Assembly (NCBI GenBank): GCA_947455605.1
Contig: CANGOX010000007.1
Coordinates: 1 to 64,000 of the forward strand
Length of the DNA: 64,000 bases
Reading direction: 5' to 3'
Source of the DNA: Chitinophagaceae bacterium
GTDB taxonomy: Bacteria > Bacteroidota > Bacteroidia > Chitinophagales > Chitinophagaceae
Shown here: one piece after another, positions 1 to 9,192 of the stretch
How positions within the stretch are numbered: position 1 is the first letter of the stretch
Layout: each line of letters begins with the position of its first letter
Notes under the pieces: model-generated
What the model was told of the DNA's origin: nothing
Seen by the model: only the letters and a program-made list of their open reading frames with translations
Database searches by the model: none
Made by a program: the position numbers and the translations under genes

Positions 1-147
1 ACTCCAAACTCCAAACTCCAAACTCCAAACTCCAAACTCCAAACTCCAGACTCCAGACTCCAGACTCCAAACTCCAAACTCCAAACCCCAAACCCCAGAC
101 TCCAAACTCCAAACTCCAGACTCCAAACTCCAGACTCCAAACTTCCT
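1..147. repeat. Degenerate heptamer tandem array (ACTCCAA/ACTCCAG)n, truncated by window edge
   Basis: About 20 consecutive 7-bp units actccaa/actccag/accccaa directly upstream of pyrF. Confidence 0.95.
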
Positions 148-159
148 TATCTTCGCCCC

Positions 160-972
160 ATGAACCGCCCCCAACTTATTGAACAGGTCAGGCTTAAGAA
201 AAGCTATCTCTGTGTAGGACTGGATACCGACATTACCAAAATCCCCAAACATCTTCAATCGCATTCCGATGCGGTTTTTGAATTCAATAAAGCCATCATT
301 GACGCTACCAAAGACCATTGTATAAGCTATAAGATCAATACCGCTTTTTATGAATCGCAGGGATTGAAAGGGTGGGAGGCAATGGAAAAAACGGTTCACT
401 ATATACCCAAAACACATTTCACTATCGCTGATGCCAAACGTGGCGATATTGGCAATACCTCTTCTCAATACGCAAAAACCTTTTTTGAAGTATTACCCTT
501 TGATGCGGTAACCGTTGCTCCTTATATGGGTGAAGACAGTGTTCGCCCCTTTCTTGAATATGAAAATAAATGGACCATTGTGCTTGGCCTCACTTCCAAT
601 GCCGGAAGCAACGATTTTCAGCAACTCGCTTTCAAGTCAGGCATCACTGAAAAACATTTGTATGAGAAAGTGCTGGAAAAAGTGAGTTCATGGGGCACTC
701 CATCCAATCTCATGTTTGTAGTAGGTGCCACCAAAGCCAGTGATCTTGGCCATATCCGCACCATCATACCCGAACATTTCTTACTGGTGCCCGGTGTTGG
801 AGCACAAGGGGGAAGTTTGCAGGATGTCTCAAAATACGGACTGAATAAGGACTGTGGCTTACTCGTAAATGCCAGTCGTGCCATCATTTTTGCAGGAGGC
901 GGAGAAGATTTTGCAGAACAGGCTACACTTGTTGCCAAAGAATATCAATCCGAAATGGCTAAGTATCTTTGA
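160..972 (+). CDS. pyrF: Orotidine 5'-phosphate decarboxylase
   Basis: [24 protein letters not shown]..., [31 protein letters not shown] decarboxylase type 2 signatures. Confidence 0.95.
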   Translation: MNRPQLIEQVRLKKSYLCVGLDTDITKIPKHLQSHSDAVFEFNKAIIDATKDHCISYKINTAFYESQGLKGWEAMEKTVHYIPKTHFTIADAKRGDIGNTSSQYAKTFFEVLPFDAVTVAPYMGEDSVRPFLEYENKWTIVLGLTSNAGSNDFQQLAFKSGITEKHLYEKVLEKVSSWGTPSNLMFVVGATKASDLGHIRTIIPEHFLLVPGVGAQGGSLQDVSKYGLNKDCGLLVNASRAIIFAGGGEDFAEQATLVAKEYQSEMAKYL

Positions 973-982
973 ATCAATAAGG

Positions 983-1591
983 TTACATTTTCGCTTTGAT
1001 CATCGCTGCCACTTTCTCTGCCCAGATCAAATGCTCTTTGCCCGAATAATGTAAATGATCATCTGCCAGTAAAGTAAGGTCGTTCTGGGCTTTTCTGGTA
1101 TCCTCAGTTATGTTGATGAATTTCGTTTGGAATTGTTTTGCAACCGATTCGCAGATTGCATTATAGGCATCTATTTCTTCGCCGATCTTTTTGAAATCTT
1201 TTTTGGAAGCATAAGGCGTAAGCCCCCAATCGGGAATTGAGATAAGGATTACCTGATCAGCTCTTTCTCCACTGAGATGAATAGCTTTAAGCACCAGGAA
1301 TGCCAGATCCGTTTTAAATTCATCGATCGATAAACCCCGGTATTGATTATTCACTCCCACGAGCAAGGTGATAAAATCATACGATTCGTTGAGTTTTGTA
1401 TGCAGGAGTTGCGCTGCCAGTTCAGCGCTGGTCCAGCCCGTTTTGGCAATGATCTCAGGAGCCTGAAAATGATACCCCGCCTTCCTTAGTAACTGAACTG
1501 CCTGATAAGGAAAACTTTCATGAAGTGGCACAGATTCACCGATGGTATAAGAATCTCCTAATGCGAGATAAGTATAGTGGTGTTTGCTCAT
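983..1591 (-). CDS. SGNH/GDSL-type hydrolase
   Basis: YLALGDSYTIGE block, GVNNQYRG block, DHLHYSGKEHLIWA C-terminal block; start placed at internal Met (ORF opens at 1618). Confidence 0.85.
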   Translation of the reverse strand: MSKHHYTYLALGDSYTIGESVPLHESFPYQAVQLLRKAGYHFQAPEIIAKTGWTSAELAAQLLHTKLNESYDFITLLVGVNNQYRGLSIDEFKTDLAFLVLKAIHLSGERADQVILISIPDWGLTPYASKKDFKKIGEEIDAYNAICESVAKQFQTKFINITEDTRKAQNDLTLLADDHLHYSGKEHLIWAEKVAAMIKAKM

Positions 1592-1669
1592 AGAGTAGAT
1601 TTTACCGCTAAGTGGCAAGGTCGAAAAGCTATGCTAAGCGTTTCCTCGCGAACCCTCGTTTCCTCGCGG

Positions 1670-2935
1670 TTAAAAATGATTTTTTAGGATCTCATAAAAT
1701 GCATACACATCCCCAAAACTGCAATACAAAGGCGCAGGTGCCACCCGTATCACCCCTGGTTCCCGATAGTCAACAATGATACCGCTCTCTATCATCTTAT
1801 CATGGATCTCTTTTCCCCGTTCTTTAAAATACAAAGAAAGTTGTGCCCCACGGCTCCCGGCATCTACCGGCGTGATGATCTCGAATTTCAAATTGGGTAA
1901 TTGATGCAAAAGATATTCCAGATAGGCAGTTAACTGTATACTTTTAGCTCTTAACTTTTCAATTCCTGCCTCTTCAAACATTTCCAGGGCCGCTTTTAAA
2001 GAAACAGTATTCAATACCTGTGCGGTACTGATATTCCAACCACCGGCATTCGGTTTAGGAATAAATCCCTTCTCCATCTTAAACCTTGTCTTCTCATCAT
2101 TACCCCACCAACCTCCAAGTCTCGGAGTTCTTACATCAGAAGCGAAATATTCATTCACATACACACCTCCCACAGCACCCGGACCACCATTCAGGTATTT
2201 ATAACTGCACCACACTGCAAAATCAACACCCCAATCATGCAGGTGTAAGGGCACGTTGCCTGCCACATGCGCCAGATCAAATCCGGCAATAGCGTTTACA
2301 TCATGGGCCGCTTCGGTTATACGTTGCATATCAAATAACTGTCCGGTATAATAATTAATACCACCTAACATGACCATTGCCAGACTTTCCCCATGCAATT
2401 CAATGGCCGCAATAATATCTTCAGTATGCAAAATTTTCTCTCCATCCTTTGGCTTGATCTCAATGATCGCTGTTGCAGGATCTAATCCAAAATGCCTCAC
2501 CAGCGTTTCTACTGCATATTGATCAGAAGGGAAAGCACCTGCTTCCATCATGATCTTGAATCGGGTATCGGTTGGGCGATAAAAACTCAGCATCAGTAAA
2601 TGCAGGTTCACGGTTAAGGTATTCATGACCGTAACCTCATCTTCTTTACAACCCACAATTTTTGCCAGAGAGGGTTTCAGGTATTCCTGATAATACAACC
2701 ACGGATTCTTCCCTTTGGTAAAACCACCAATGGCTTCTTCTTTCCAGGTGTTTAATTCTGTCTGAATAGCAGGTTCCACCGAAACTGGCTGCAACCCCAA
2801 TGAATTACCACAGAAATAGATCACATCCTTCCCGTTCTTCTTAGGAAAATGGAACTGTTGTTTAAACCGTGCCAGCTCGTCCAACGCATCCGAGCGTTTG
2901 GCGAATTCAATATCAGTTGTAAAAACATGAGACAT
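1670..2935 (-). CDS. kynU: Kynureninase
   Basis: YFCGNSLGLQP, GFDLAHVAGNVPLHLHDWGVDFAVWCSYKYLNGGPGAVGG PLP-binding region. Confidence 0.95.
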   Translation of the reverse strand: MSHVFTTDIEFAKRSDALDELARFKQQFHFPKKNGKDVIYFCGNSLGLQPVSVEPAIQTELNTWKEEAIGGFTKGKNPWLYYQEYLKPSLAKIVGCKEDEVTVMNTLTVNLHLLMLSFYRPTDTRFKIMMEAGAFPSDQYAVETLVRHFGLDPATAIIEIKPKDGEKILHTEDIIAAIELHGESLAMVMLGGINYYTGQLFDMQRITEAAHDVNAIAGFDLAHVAGNVPLHLHDWGVDFAVWCSYKYLNGGPGAVGGVYVNEYFASDVRTPRLGGWWGNDEKTRFKMEKGFIPKPNAGGWNISTAQVLNTVSLKAALEMFEEAGIEKLRAKSIQLTAYLEYLLHQLPNLKFEIITPVDAGSRGAQLSLYFKERGKEIHDKMIESGIIVDYREPGVIRVAPAPLYCSFGDVYAFYEILKNHF

Positions 2936-2964
2936 GAGGAATCCTTTCCTGCAAGGTAAAGGGA

Positions 2965-3046
2965 AATAGCGGATTGCGGATTAGTGGATTGGCGAATTAT
3001 ATATTAACGGATTTAATCAGCTAATCCGTAATCCGCCAATCCGTTA
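2965..3046. repeat. Intergenic mirrored short-word array (gcggatt/ggattagc... and its inverse)
   Basis: gcggattgcggattagtggattggcgaatt ... aatcagctaatccgtaatccgccaatccgttaat; arms complementary. Confidence 0.85.
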
Positions 3047-3121
3047 ATGATAAAAATTTTACCAATGGTTCTTTATTTCATCCCGTTTGGTTTATTTTCA
3101 TGGCACCCAAAACTACACTCC

Positions 3122-5662
3122 ATGAGAATCATCAAACTGATCCTTTTATTTTCGTGTTTTGCCCTGGCATCATTCGCGCAAAATAATCCCGTTACCAAAG
3201 CCAATTACCAGCTCGCCGCCCGTTTTTCACCTAAGAAACTCGATAAAATGGTGTTCAGCACCAGCGTTGACCCACACTGGCTCAAAAAAAGCGAACGCTT
3301 CTGGTATATGTACGAAACTTCAGAAGGGAAAAAATGGTATATCGTAGATCCGGTTAAAGGAGAGAAGAAAGTATTATTTGATAATGCCGATCTCGCTGCC
3401 AAGATCACCCGTATCGTAAAAGATCCTTTTGAAGCACAACACCTCGGTCTCGACAGTATGCGTTTTATCAAAGATGAGAACTGGATCCAGTTTGAAGTAA
3501 AAAGCACATTGGAAATTGAAAAGAAAGATTCTGCTGCCAAGAAAGGAACGCCCCCGGTGAAAGAAAAGAAAACATTCTATTTTGAATACAACCTTACTAC
3601 AGGTGAACTGACAGAACTGAATGATTTCAAAAAGCCAAAACGGAAACCTACCTGGGCTTCCATTTCTCCCGATGGCAATGTGATCCTGTTTGGTAAGAAT
3701 TATAATTTGTTCTGGATGGACAAAGCCAATTACGAAAAAGCTTTAAAGAACGAAGATGATTCAACCCTTGTTGACCATGCATTAACTACTGATGGTATTG
3801 AGAACTTCAGTTATTTTTCAGAAGGTAATCTCTCTGGTACAGGGGATAACAATGTAGATAAAGAAAAGAACAAAAATAAAAAGAAAGCCGTTTTTGCGTA
3901 TTGGTCGCCCGACTCTAAACATTTTGTATTGGGAAGAACGGATAACCGTAAAGTAAAAGACCTCTGGGTGATCAACAGTTTGAGTGATCCACGCCCAACT
4001 TTAGAAACCTACAAATACTGGATGCCCGGTGAAAAAGAATCACCCATTGATCATGTATATCTGTTTGATGTAGCCAGCCAGACAGGGAAGGAATTGAGTT
4101 TGTCCTTATTCAAAGACCAGAATATTTCTGTATGGGCCGATCCCGGAAAGATCAATCAGCGTGATGATGACTGGCGCCCCCTGAAATGGTTGGGCACCAG
4201 TGATAAATTCTATTTCACCCGCACCAGCCGAGATCTGAAAAAAGTAGATGTATGTGTTGCTGATGTAACAACCGGAACCATCAAGCCTTTGATAGAAGAA
4301 CGTTTCAATACTTATATCGAAACCAGAAGACTGGGATTGGTGAATGATGGTAAAGAGTTCATACAGTGGAGTGAACGTGATGGCTATGCACATTTTTACC
4401 TGTATGATGCGGATGGTAAACTGAAGAACCAGATCACATCAGGAACTTATCACGTAGAAAATATTTTGGGTATTGATGATGCCAAACGCATTCTCTATTT
4501 CTCTGCAAACGGTAAAGAAGCATGTGAAGATCCATACTATCTGCATGCCTATAAAGTAAATTTCGATGGTACAGGGCTAAAACTGCTGAACCCCGGCGAA
4601 TATGAACACGCAATGAATATGAATGATGGAAAATCTTTCTTCATTGATAACTATTCACGGGTAAACACTGTGCCAAAATCAACACTCTTTGCTGCTGATG
4701 GAAGAAAAGTGATGGATCTCGAAACTTCAGACCTGAGTTCATTATTTGCTGCAGGGTATAAATTCCCGCAGGTATTTAAAGTGAAAGCAGATGATGGCAT
4801 TACTGATATCTATGGAGTGATGTACAAACCTTTTGATTTTGATTCTACTAAGAAATATCCGGTTATCGAATATGTTTATCCCGGTCCCCAAACTGAAGCC
4901 GTAAACAAAGCGTTCAGTCGCGGAATGGACAGAACAGAACGCCTTTCTCAATTAGGATTTGTGGTGATCACCATGGGTAACCGAGGCGGACATCCCTCAC
5001 GCAGCAAATGGTACCACAATTTCGGTTATGGCAACCTGAGAGACTATGGGCTGGCCGATAAAAAAGCCTGTGCAGAACAATTGGCAGACCGTTATCCATA
5101 TTTAGACATCAACCGCGTAGGTATCCATGGTCACTCTGGTGGAGGTTTCATGAGTACCGCAGCCATGTTGGTATATCCCGATTTCTTTAAAGTAGCGGTT
5201 TCTTCATCAGGTAACCACGATAACTCCGTTTACAACCGTTGGTGGAGCGAACAGCACCATGGTGTAAAAGAAGTGATCGGTGATAAAGGTGATACCAGTT
5301 TTGTATACAACATTGAAAAGAACCAGGATCTGGTAAAAAACCTGAAAGGGCATTTAATGCTCTCAACAGGTGATATCGATAACAATGTACATCCTGCCAA
5401 TACAACCAGAGTTGCCAATGCACTCATCAAAGCCAATAAACGTTTCGACCTCGTAGTATTACCCGGCCAACGCCACGGCTATGGAGATATGGTTGAATAC
5501 TTTTTCTGGCGTATGGCAGATTACTTCACAGAATATCTGATGGGAGATAAAACAACACGTAGTGTAGATATCGAAGAGATCAATAAAGACATAGAACAAA
5601 GCGGCGCCAAAGGTGGAGTGGCTTCGGGAAGGAGAGGACCGGAGGACGAAGAAGATTATTAG
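3122..5662 (+). CDS. S9 family peptidase (dipeptidyl peptidase IV-like), secreted
   Basis: Signal peptide MRIIKLILLFSCFALASFAQ; GHSGGG nucleophile, GDIDNNVH Asp, GQRHGYG His triad. ORF opens at 3047, more likely start 3122. Confidence 0.9.
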   Translation: MRIIKLILLFSCFALASFAQNNPVTKANYQLAARFSPKKLDKMVFSTSVDPHWLKKSERFWYMYETSEGKKWYIVDPVKGEKKVLFDNADLAAKITRIVKDPFEAQHLGLDSMRFIKDENWIQFEVKSTLEIEKKDSAAKKGTPPVKEKKTFYFEYNLTTGELTELNDFKKPKRKPTWASISPDGNVILFGKNYNLFWMDKANYEKALKNEDDSTLVDHALTTDGIENFSYFSEGNLSGTGDNNVDKEKNKNKKKAVFAYWSPDSKHFVLGRTDNRKVKDLWVINSLSDPRPTLETYKYWMPGEKESPIDHVYLFDVASQTGKELSLSLFKDQNISVWADPGKINQRDDDWRPLKWLGTSDKFYFTRTSRDLKKVDVCVADVTTGTIKPLIEERFNTYIETRRLGLVNDGKEFIQWSERDGYAHFYLYDADGKLKNQITSGTYHVENILGIDDAKRILYFSANGKEACEDPYYLHAYKVNFDGTGLKLLNPGEYEHAMNMNDGKSFFIDNYSRVNTVPKSTLFAADGRKVMDLETSDLSSLFAAGYKFPQVFKVKADDGITDIYGVMYKPFDFDSTKKYPVIEYVYPGPQTEAVNKAFSRGMDRTERLSQLGFVVITMGNRGGHPSRSKWYHNFGYGNLRDYGLADKKACAEQLADRYPYLDINRVGIHGHSGGGFMSTAAMLVYPDFFKVAVSSSGNHDNSVYNRWWSEQHHGVKEVIGDKGDTSFVYNIEKNQDLVKNLKGHLMLSTGDIDNNVHPANTTRVANALIKANKRFDLVVLPGQRHGYGDMVEYFFWRMADYFTEYLMGDKTTRSVDIEEINKDIEQSGAKGGVASGRRGPEDEEDY

Positions 5663-5663
5663 G

Positions 5664-5760
5664 TCTGAAGTCTGGAGTCAGAAGTCTGGAGTCAGAAGTC
5701 TGGAGTCAGAAGTCTGGAGTCTGGAGTCTTGAGTAATCATAACTCCAGACTCCAGACTTT
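5664..5760. repeat. Heptamer array gtctgga/gtcagaa followed by inverse actccagac: hairpin between convergent genes
   Basis: (gtctggagtcagaa)n ... cataactccagactccagac; inverted arms between the S9 peptidase and the YciI-like gene. Confidence 0.9.
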
Positions 5761-6174
5761 TCACTCCTGACTCTTTTTGGGTTTCCCAACACTAAAACTC
5801 CCCACCGCACTCGTCCACCACGGATGGATCTCATAATTCAACCTTCCGCTTTTTACTGCCGGATCTGTTTCCAATAATTTTTCCACTTCTTCCTTATTCG
5901 GACAATCAAAAATAAAAAGGCCTATCCATTTCCCATCATCTCCAAATGGCCCGGCTACTTTTAGTTTACCTTCCTGATATAAACGGTTAATATTGGCCAT
6001 ATGCCCCTCCTGAATTTTTGCCGCCGTAACAGAATCCTGCCCGCGGTCAGGACCCGCCGTCAACATCACAAAAAAATACTGCCTGATCTGATTTTCTAAT
6101 TTCTTCTCCTCTTTCTTTTGTGCCATCAGGAAAAATGGCATGGTTAACAGCAAAGCAAATATTATCCTTTTCAT
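5761..6174 (-). CDS. YciI-like domain secreted protein
   Basis: MKRIIFALLLTMPFFLMAQ signal; FFVMLTAGPDRG...HMANINRLYQEGKLKVAGPFGDDGKWIGLFIF; ORF opens at 6357 but Met at 6174 fits the signal peptide. Confidence 0.8.
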   Translation of the reverse strand: MKRIIFALLLTMPFFLMAQKKEEKKLENQIRQYFFVMLTAGPDRGQDSVTAAKIQEGHMANINRLYQEGKLKVAGPFGDDGKWIGLFIFDCPNKEEVEKLLETDPAVKSGRLNYEIHPWWTSAVGSFSVGKPKKSQE

Positions 6175-6443
6175 AAGCAAGATTTGTACATTAAATATAA
6201 ATACCTCCGCGCAAACTCCCTGCTCACCCCGCCTCTGCGGTGAGAAAAGCTGGAAAAAAGAATGAGAATTACTATGTACAGACCATTTTTTCACCGCAGA
6301 ACCGCAGAGGACAGTGAGATAACCGCAGAGGAAAGAAAATACTAAACAAAACCCCACTCACTCACCCCATATCTTTAATTTTGTACAGTTAAGAGTCTGG
6401 AAACAACCCCAAACTCCAAACCCCAAACTCCAAACTCTCCCAC

Positions 6444-7628
6444 ATGGCTGCCAGAACTGATCTATTCCAATCTCCTGATTATTACATGATCGATGATCTT
6501 CTTACCGAAGAACATAAACTCATTCGCGAAACTGTGCGGATGTATGTTAAAAAGGAGATCTCACCCATTATTGAAGACTATGCACAAAAAGCTGAATTTC
6601 CCGTACAGATCGTAAAACAAATGGGAGAATTGGGTTGTTTCGGGCCAACTGTGCCAGAACAATATGGGGGTGGGGGATTGGACTATATCAGTTACGGCCT
6701 CATGATGCAGGAACTGGAAAGAGGCGATAGTGGTGTAAGAAGCACAGCCAGTGTACAGGGTAGTCTGGTTATGTTCCCTATCTATGCATACGGCAACGAA
6801 GCACAACGCAATAAATACTTACCCAAACTCGCCAGTGGCGAATGGCTGGGATGTTTCGGATTAACGGAACCTGATCATGGAAGTAACCCTTCCGGTATGC
6901 TCACCCATATCAAAGATGCAGGTGACCATGTAATACTTAACGGTGCCAAAATGTGGATCAGTAATGCACCCTTTGCACAGATAGCGGTTGTTTGGGCAAA
7001 AAATGAGCAGGACGAAATTCAGGGTGTAATAGTTGAAAGAGGCATGGAAGGATTTTCCACACCCACCACCCATGGCAAATGGAGCTTACGAGCCAGTGCA
7101 ACCGGAGAATTGGTCTTCGATAATGTAAAAGTGCCCAAAGAAAATATTCTCCCCAATGTAAAAGGATTAAAAGGCCCGCTTGGATGCTTATCCAAAGCCC
7201 GGTATGGTATTGCCTGGGGGGCATTAGGTGCGGCGATGGATTGTTATGATACGGCTTTGCGTTACAGCAAAGAACGTATTCAGTTCGACAGACCCATCGG
7301 CGGCTTTCAGTTACAACAAAAGAAACTTGCCGAAATGATCACCGAGATCACCAAGGCTCAACTGATGGTTTGGCGTTTAGGCGTTTTAATGAACGAAGGC
7401 AAAGCCAACCCGCAACAGATCAGCATGGCCAAAAGAAATAGCTGTGAGATAGCTACCAATATCGCACGCGATGCACGCCAGATGCTTGGTGGAATGGGTA
7501 TCACCGGCGAATACAGCATCATGCGCCACATGATGAACCTCGAAAGTGTGATCACCTATGAAGGCACACACGATATTCATCTGCTGATCACGGGAATGGA
7601 TGTAACCGGCCTAAATGCGTTTAAATAG
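6444..7628 (+). CDS. Acyl-CoA dehydrogenase, glutaryl-CoA dehydrogenase-like
   Basis: GCFGLTEPDHGSNPSGM, YEGTHDIHLLITG, ARQMLGGMGITGEY motifs. Confidence 0.88.
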   Translation: MAARTDLFQSPDYYMIDDLLTEEHKLIRETVRMYVKKEISPIIEDYAQKAEFPVQIVKQMGELGCFGPTVPEQYGGGGLDYISYGLMMQELERGDSGVRSTASVQGSLVMFPIYAYGNEAQRNKYLPKLASGEWLGCFGLTEPDHGSNPSGMLTHIKDAGDHVILNGAKMWISNAPFAQIAVVWAKNEQDEIQGVIVERGMEGFSTPTTHGKWSLRASATGELVFDNVKVPKENILPNVKGLKGPLGCLSKARYGIAWGALGAAMDCYDTALRYSKERIQFDRPIGGFQLQQKKLAEMITEITKAQLMVWRLGVLMNEGKANPQQISMAKRNSCEIATNIARDARQMLGGMGITGEYSIMRHMMNLESVITYEGTHDIHLLITGMDVTGLNAFK

Positions 7629-7652
7629 TGCAGTTTACTTACAGCCAATTTA

Positions 7653-7673
7653 AAACACATAGGGTCATAGGTT
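7653..7673. repeat. Left 21-bp inverted repeat of GxxExxY unit
   Basis: aaacacatagggtcataggtt, perfect reverse complement of 8179-8199. Confidence 0.92.
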
Positions 7674-7738
7674 TGGAAGGGAGGGCATAGAGTATAAATA
7701 CCTGATGTATGGATGATGGCTGTGATTAATTTTGGATT

Positions 7739-8155
7739 GTGAGGGTAACTAAAAAATATATAGACAGCCTAAGCTATTCGATTATTGGATGTGCCATTGA
7801 AGTTCATAAAGCATTGGGCCCCGGATTGTTAGAGAGTGTATATCAAAAATGTTTGGTTAGAGAACTTCTGTACAAGAACTTCGACGTAAAATCACAATTA
7901 AAGGTTCCGATTAATTACAGAGGACTAGATGTAGAGGCAGATTTGCGGTTGGATATTTTGGTAGATGATTTGGTAGTTGTTGAGATAAAGGCGGTCGATG
8001 CAATGAACCCTGTTTATGAAGCCCAAGTACTTAGTTATATGAAGCTTCTTAATAAGCCAAAAGGAGTGCTTCTCAATTTCTGTTGTACTAATATTTTTAA
8101 AGAAGGACAAAGGACTTATGTCAACGAGCAGTATGCAATCCTACCTAATCTATAA
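7739..8155 (+). CDS. GxxExxY family protein (PD-(D/E)XK-like)
   Basis: GCAIEVHKALGPGLLESVYQKCL (GLLESVY = GxxExxY), LDILVDDLVVVEIKAVDAMNPVYEAQVLSYMKLLNKPKGVLLNF; GTG start. Confidence 0.92.
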   Translation: MRVTKKYIDSLSYSIIGCAIEVHKALGPGLLESVYQKCLVRELLYKNFDVKSQLKVPINYRGLDVEADLRLDILVDDLVVVEIKAVDAMNPVYEAQVLSYMKLLNKPKGVLLNFCCTNIFKEGQRTYVNEQYAILPNL

Positions 8156-8178
8156 AGAGACTATCTGCCCTAATTTCT

Positions 8179-8199
8179 AACCTATGACCCTATGTGTTT
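8179..8199. repeat. Right 21-bp inverted repeat of GxxExxY unit
   Basis: aacctatgaccctatgtgttt; imperfect similarity extends inward to about 8160 (actatctgccct). Confidence 0.92.
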
Positions 8200-8219
8200 C
8201 ATAAAAAAGCTCAATTAGA

Positions 8220-8726
8220 ATGAAAATATTTCTATTAGGAATGATGGGAACAGGTAAAAGTTATTGGACAAAAAAGCTTTCCAAAAAACTAAAGAACGGT
8301 GGTTACGATCTTGATTTTTTGATCGAGTCGCATGAAGAAAGAACCATTGCGGAATTATTTGACGAAGAAGGGGAGGCATATTTCAGAAAAACGGAAGCTA
8401 AGATCCTTCGGTGGTTTGGAGAAAAGAAAACTTTTGTTCTGGCTACTGGCGGCGGTACACCCTGCTTTCATGAGAATATGGACTGGATGAATAAAAACGG
8501 GATTACCATCTGGATCGATGAACCCATCGATATATTGGTGGAACGACTCAAACCCGAAAAAGAACACCGTCCTCTGATACGCGAATTATCAGATCATGAA
8601 CTTGCTGATTTTCTTTCCCGAAAATTAGCAGAGCGTGATTCGTTTTATCGTCAGGCAACCTATCATTTACACGGCAATGCCATCAGCGATGCGGGTTTTG
8701 CCAAAATCATCAAAGAAAATGGATAA
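8220..8726 (+). CDS. aroK: Shikimate kinase
   Basis: LLGMMGTGKSYWTKKL P-loop, DLDFLIE, FRKTEAKIL, ATGGGTPC. Confidence 0.92.
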   Translation: MKIFLLGMMGTGKSYWTKKLSKKLKNGGYDLDFLIESHEERTIAELFDEEGEAYFRKTEAKILRWFGEKKTFVLATGGGTPCFHENMDWMNKNGITIWIDEPIDILVERLKPEKEHRPLIRELSDHELADFLSRKLAERDSFYRQATYHLHGNAISDAGFAKIIKENG

Positions 8727-9105
8727 AAGATTTCTGATCATAGCCGCATGGTTAGGGGCGCTCTCTGTGGCACTGGGTGCTTTTGGTGCGCATACCCTCA
8801 AAGAATATCTATCGCCTCAATCACTCACCACTTTTGAAACCGGCATCCGATACCAGTTCTATCATGTGTTTGCCTTGGCACTAACCGGAGTTTTGTATAG
8901 ATCGTATCCCAATAAAAAGATAAAACTGGCCGGTAATCTCTTTATAACCGGTATCATTTTCTTCAGTGGCTCTTTGTATGCATTATCCATTTCAGGACCA
9001 GAAAATTTCAGGTGGATAGGTGCTATAACACCTATGGGGGGTGTATTCTTTATTGCCGGCTGGATCTTTCTGGCTATAGGCATACAAAGATCCGAAATAC
9101 AGTAA
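8719..9105 (+). CDS. DUF423 family membrane protein
   Basis: AWLGALSVALGAFGAHTLKEYLSPQSLTTFETGIRYQFYHVFAL; ATG overlaps aroK stop (ORF opens at 8635). Confidence 0.88.
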   Translation: MDKRFLIIAAWLGALSVALGAFGAHTLKEYLSPQSLTTFETGIRYQFYHVFALALTGVLYRSYPNKKIKLAGNLFITGIIFFSGSLYALSISGPENFRWIGAITPMGGVFFIAGWIFLAIGIQRSEIQ

Positions 9106-9192
9106 AGTGGAAAACTGTGGCCGGTTTCAGCAGTTTTGCACATAGCCCCCTGTTGCGGTATCTGCTTAGGCGCTTAGCTTATATTTGTTTCC

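Noticed and set aside
1-147. Regular short repeats resembling a CRISPR array
   Set aside because: Units are contiguous 7-mers with no unique spacers and no cas genes nearby.
618-938. Antisense and alternate-frame ORFs listed in the ORF track (e.g. 618..938 -, 16861..17235 -, 31667..32068 +, 38833..39273 +)
   Set aside because: They lie opposite strongly recognised genes, have low-complexity Ser/Leu-rich translations and no recognisable domains.
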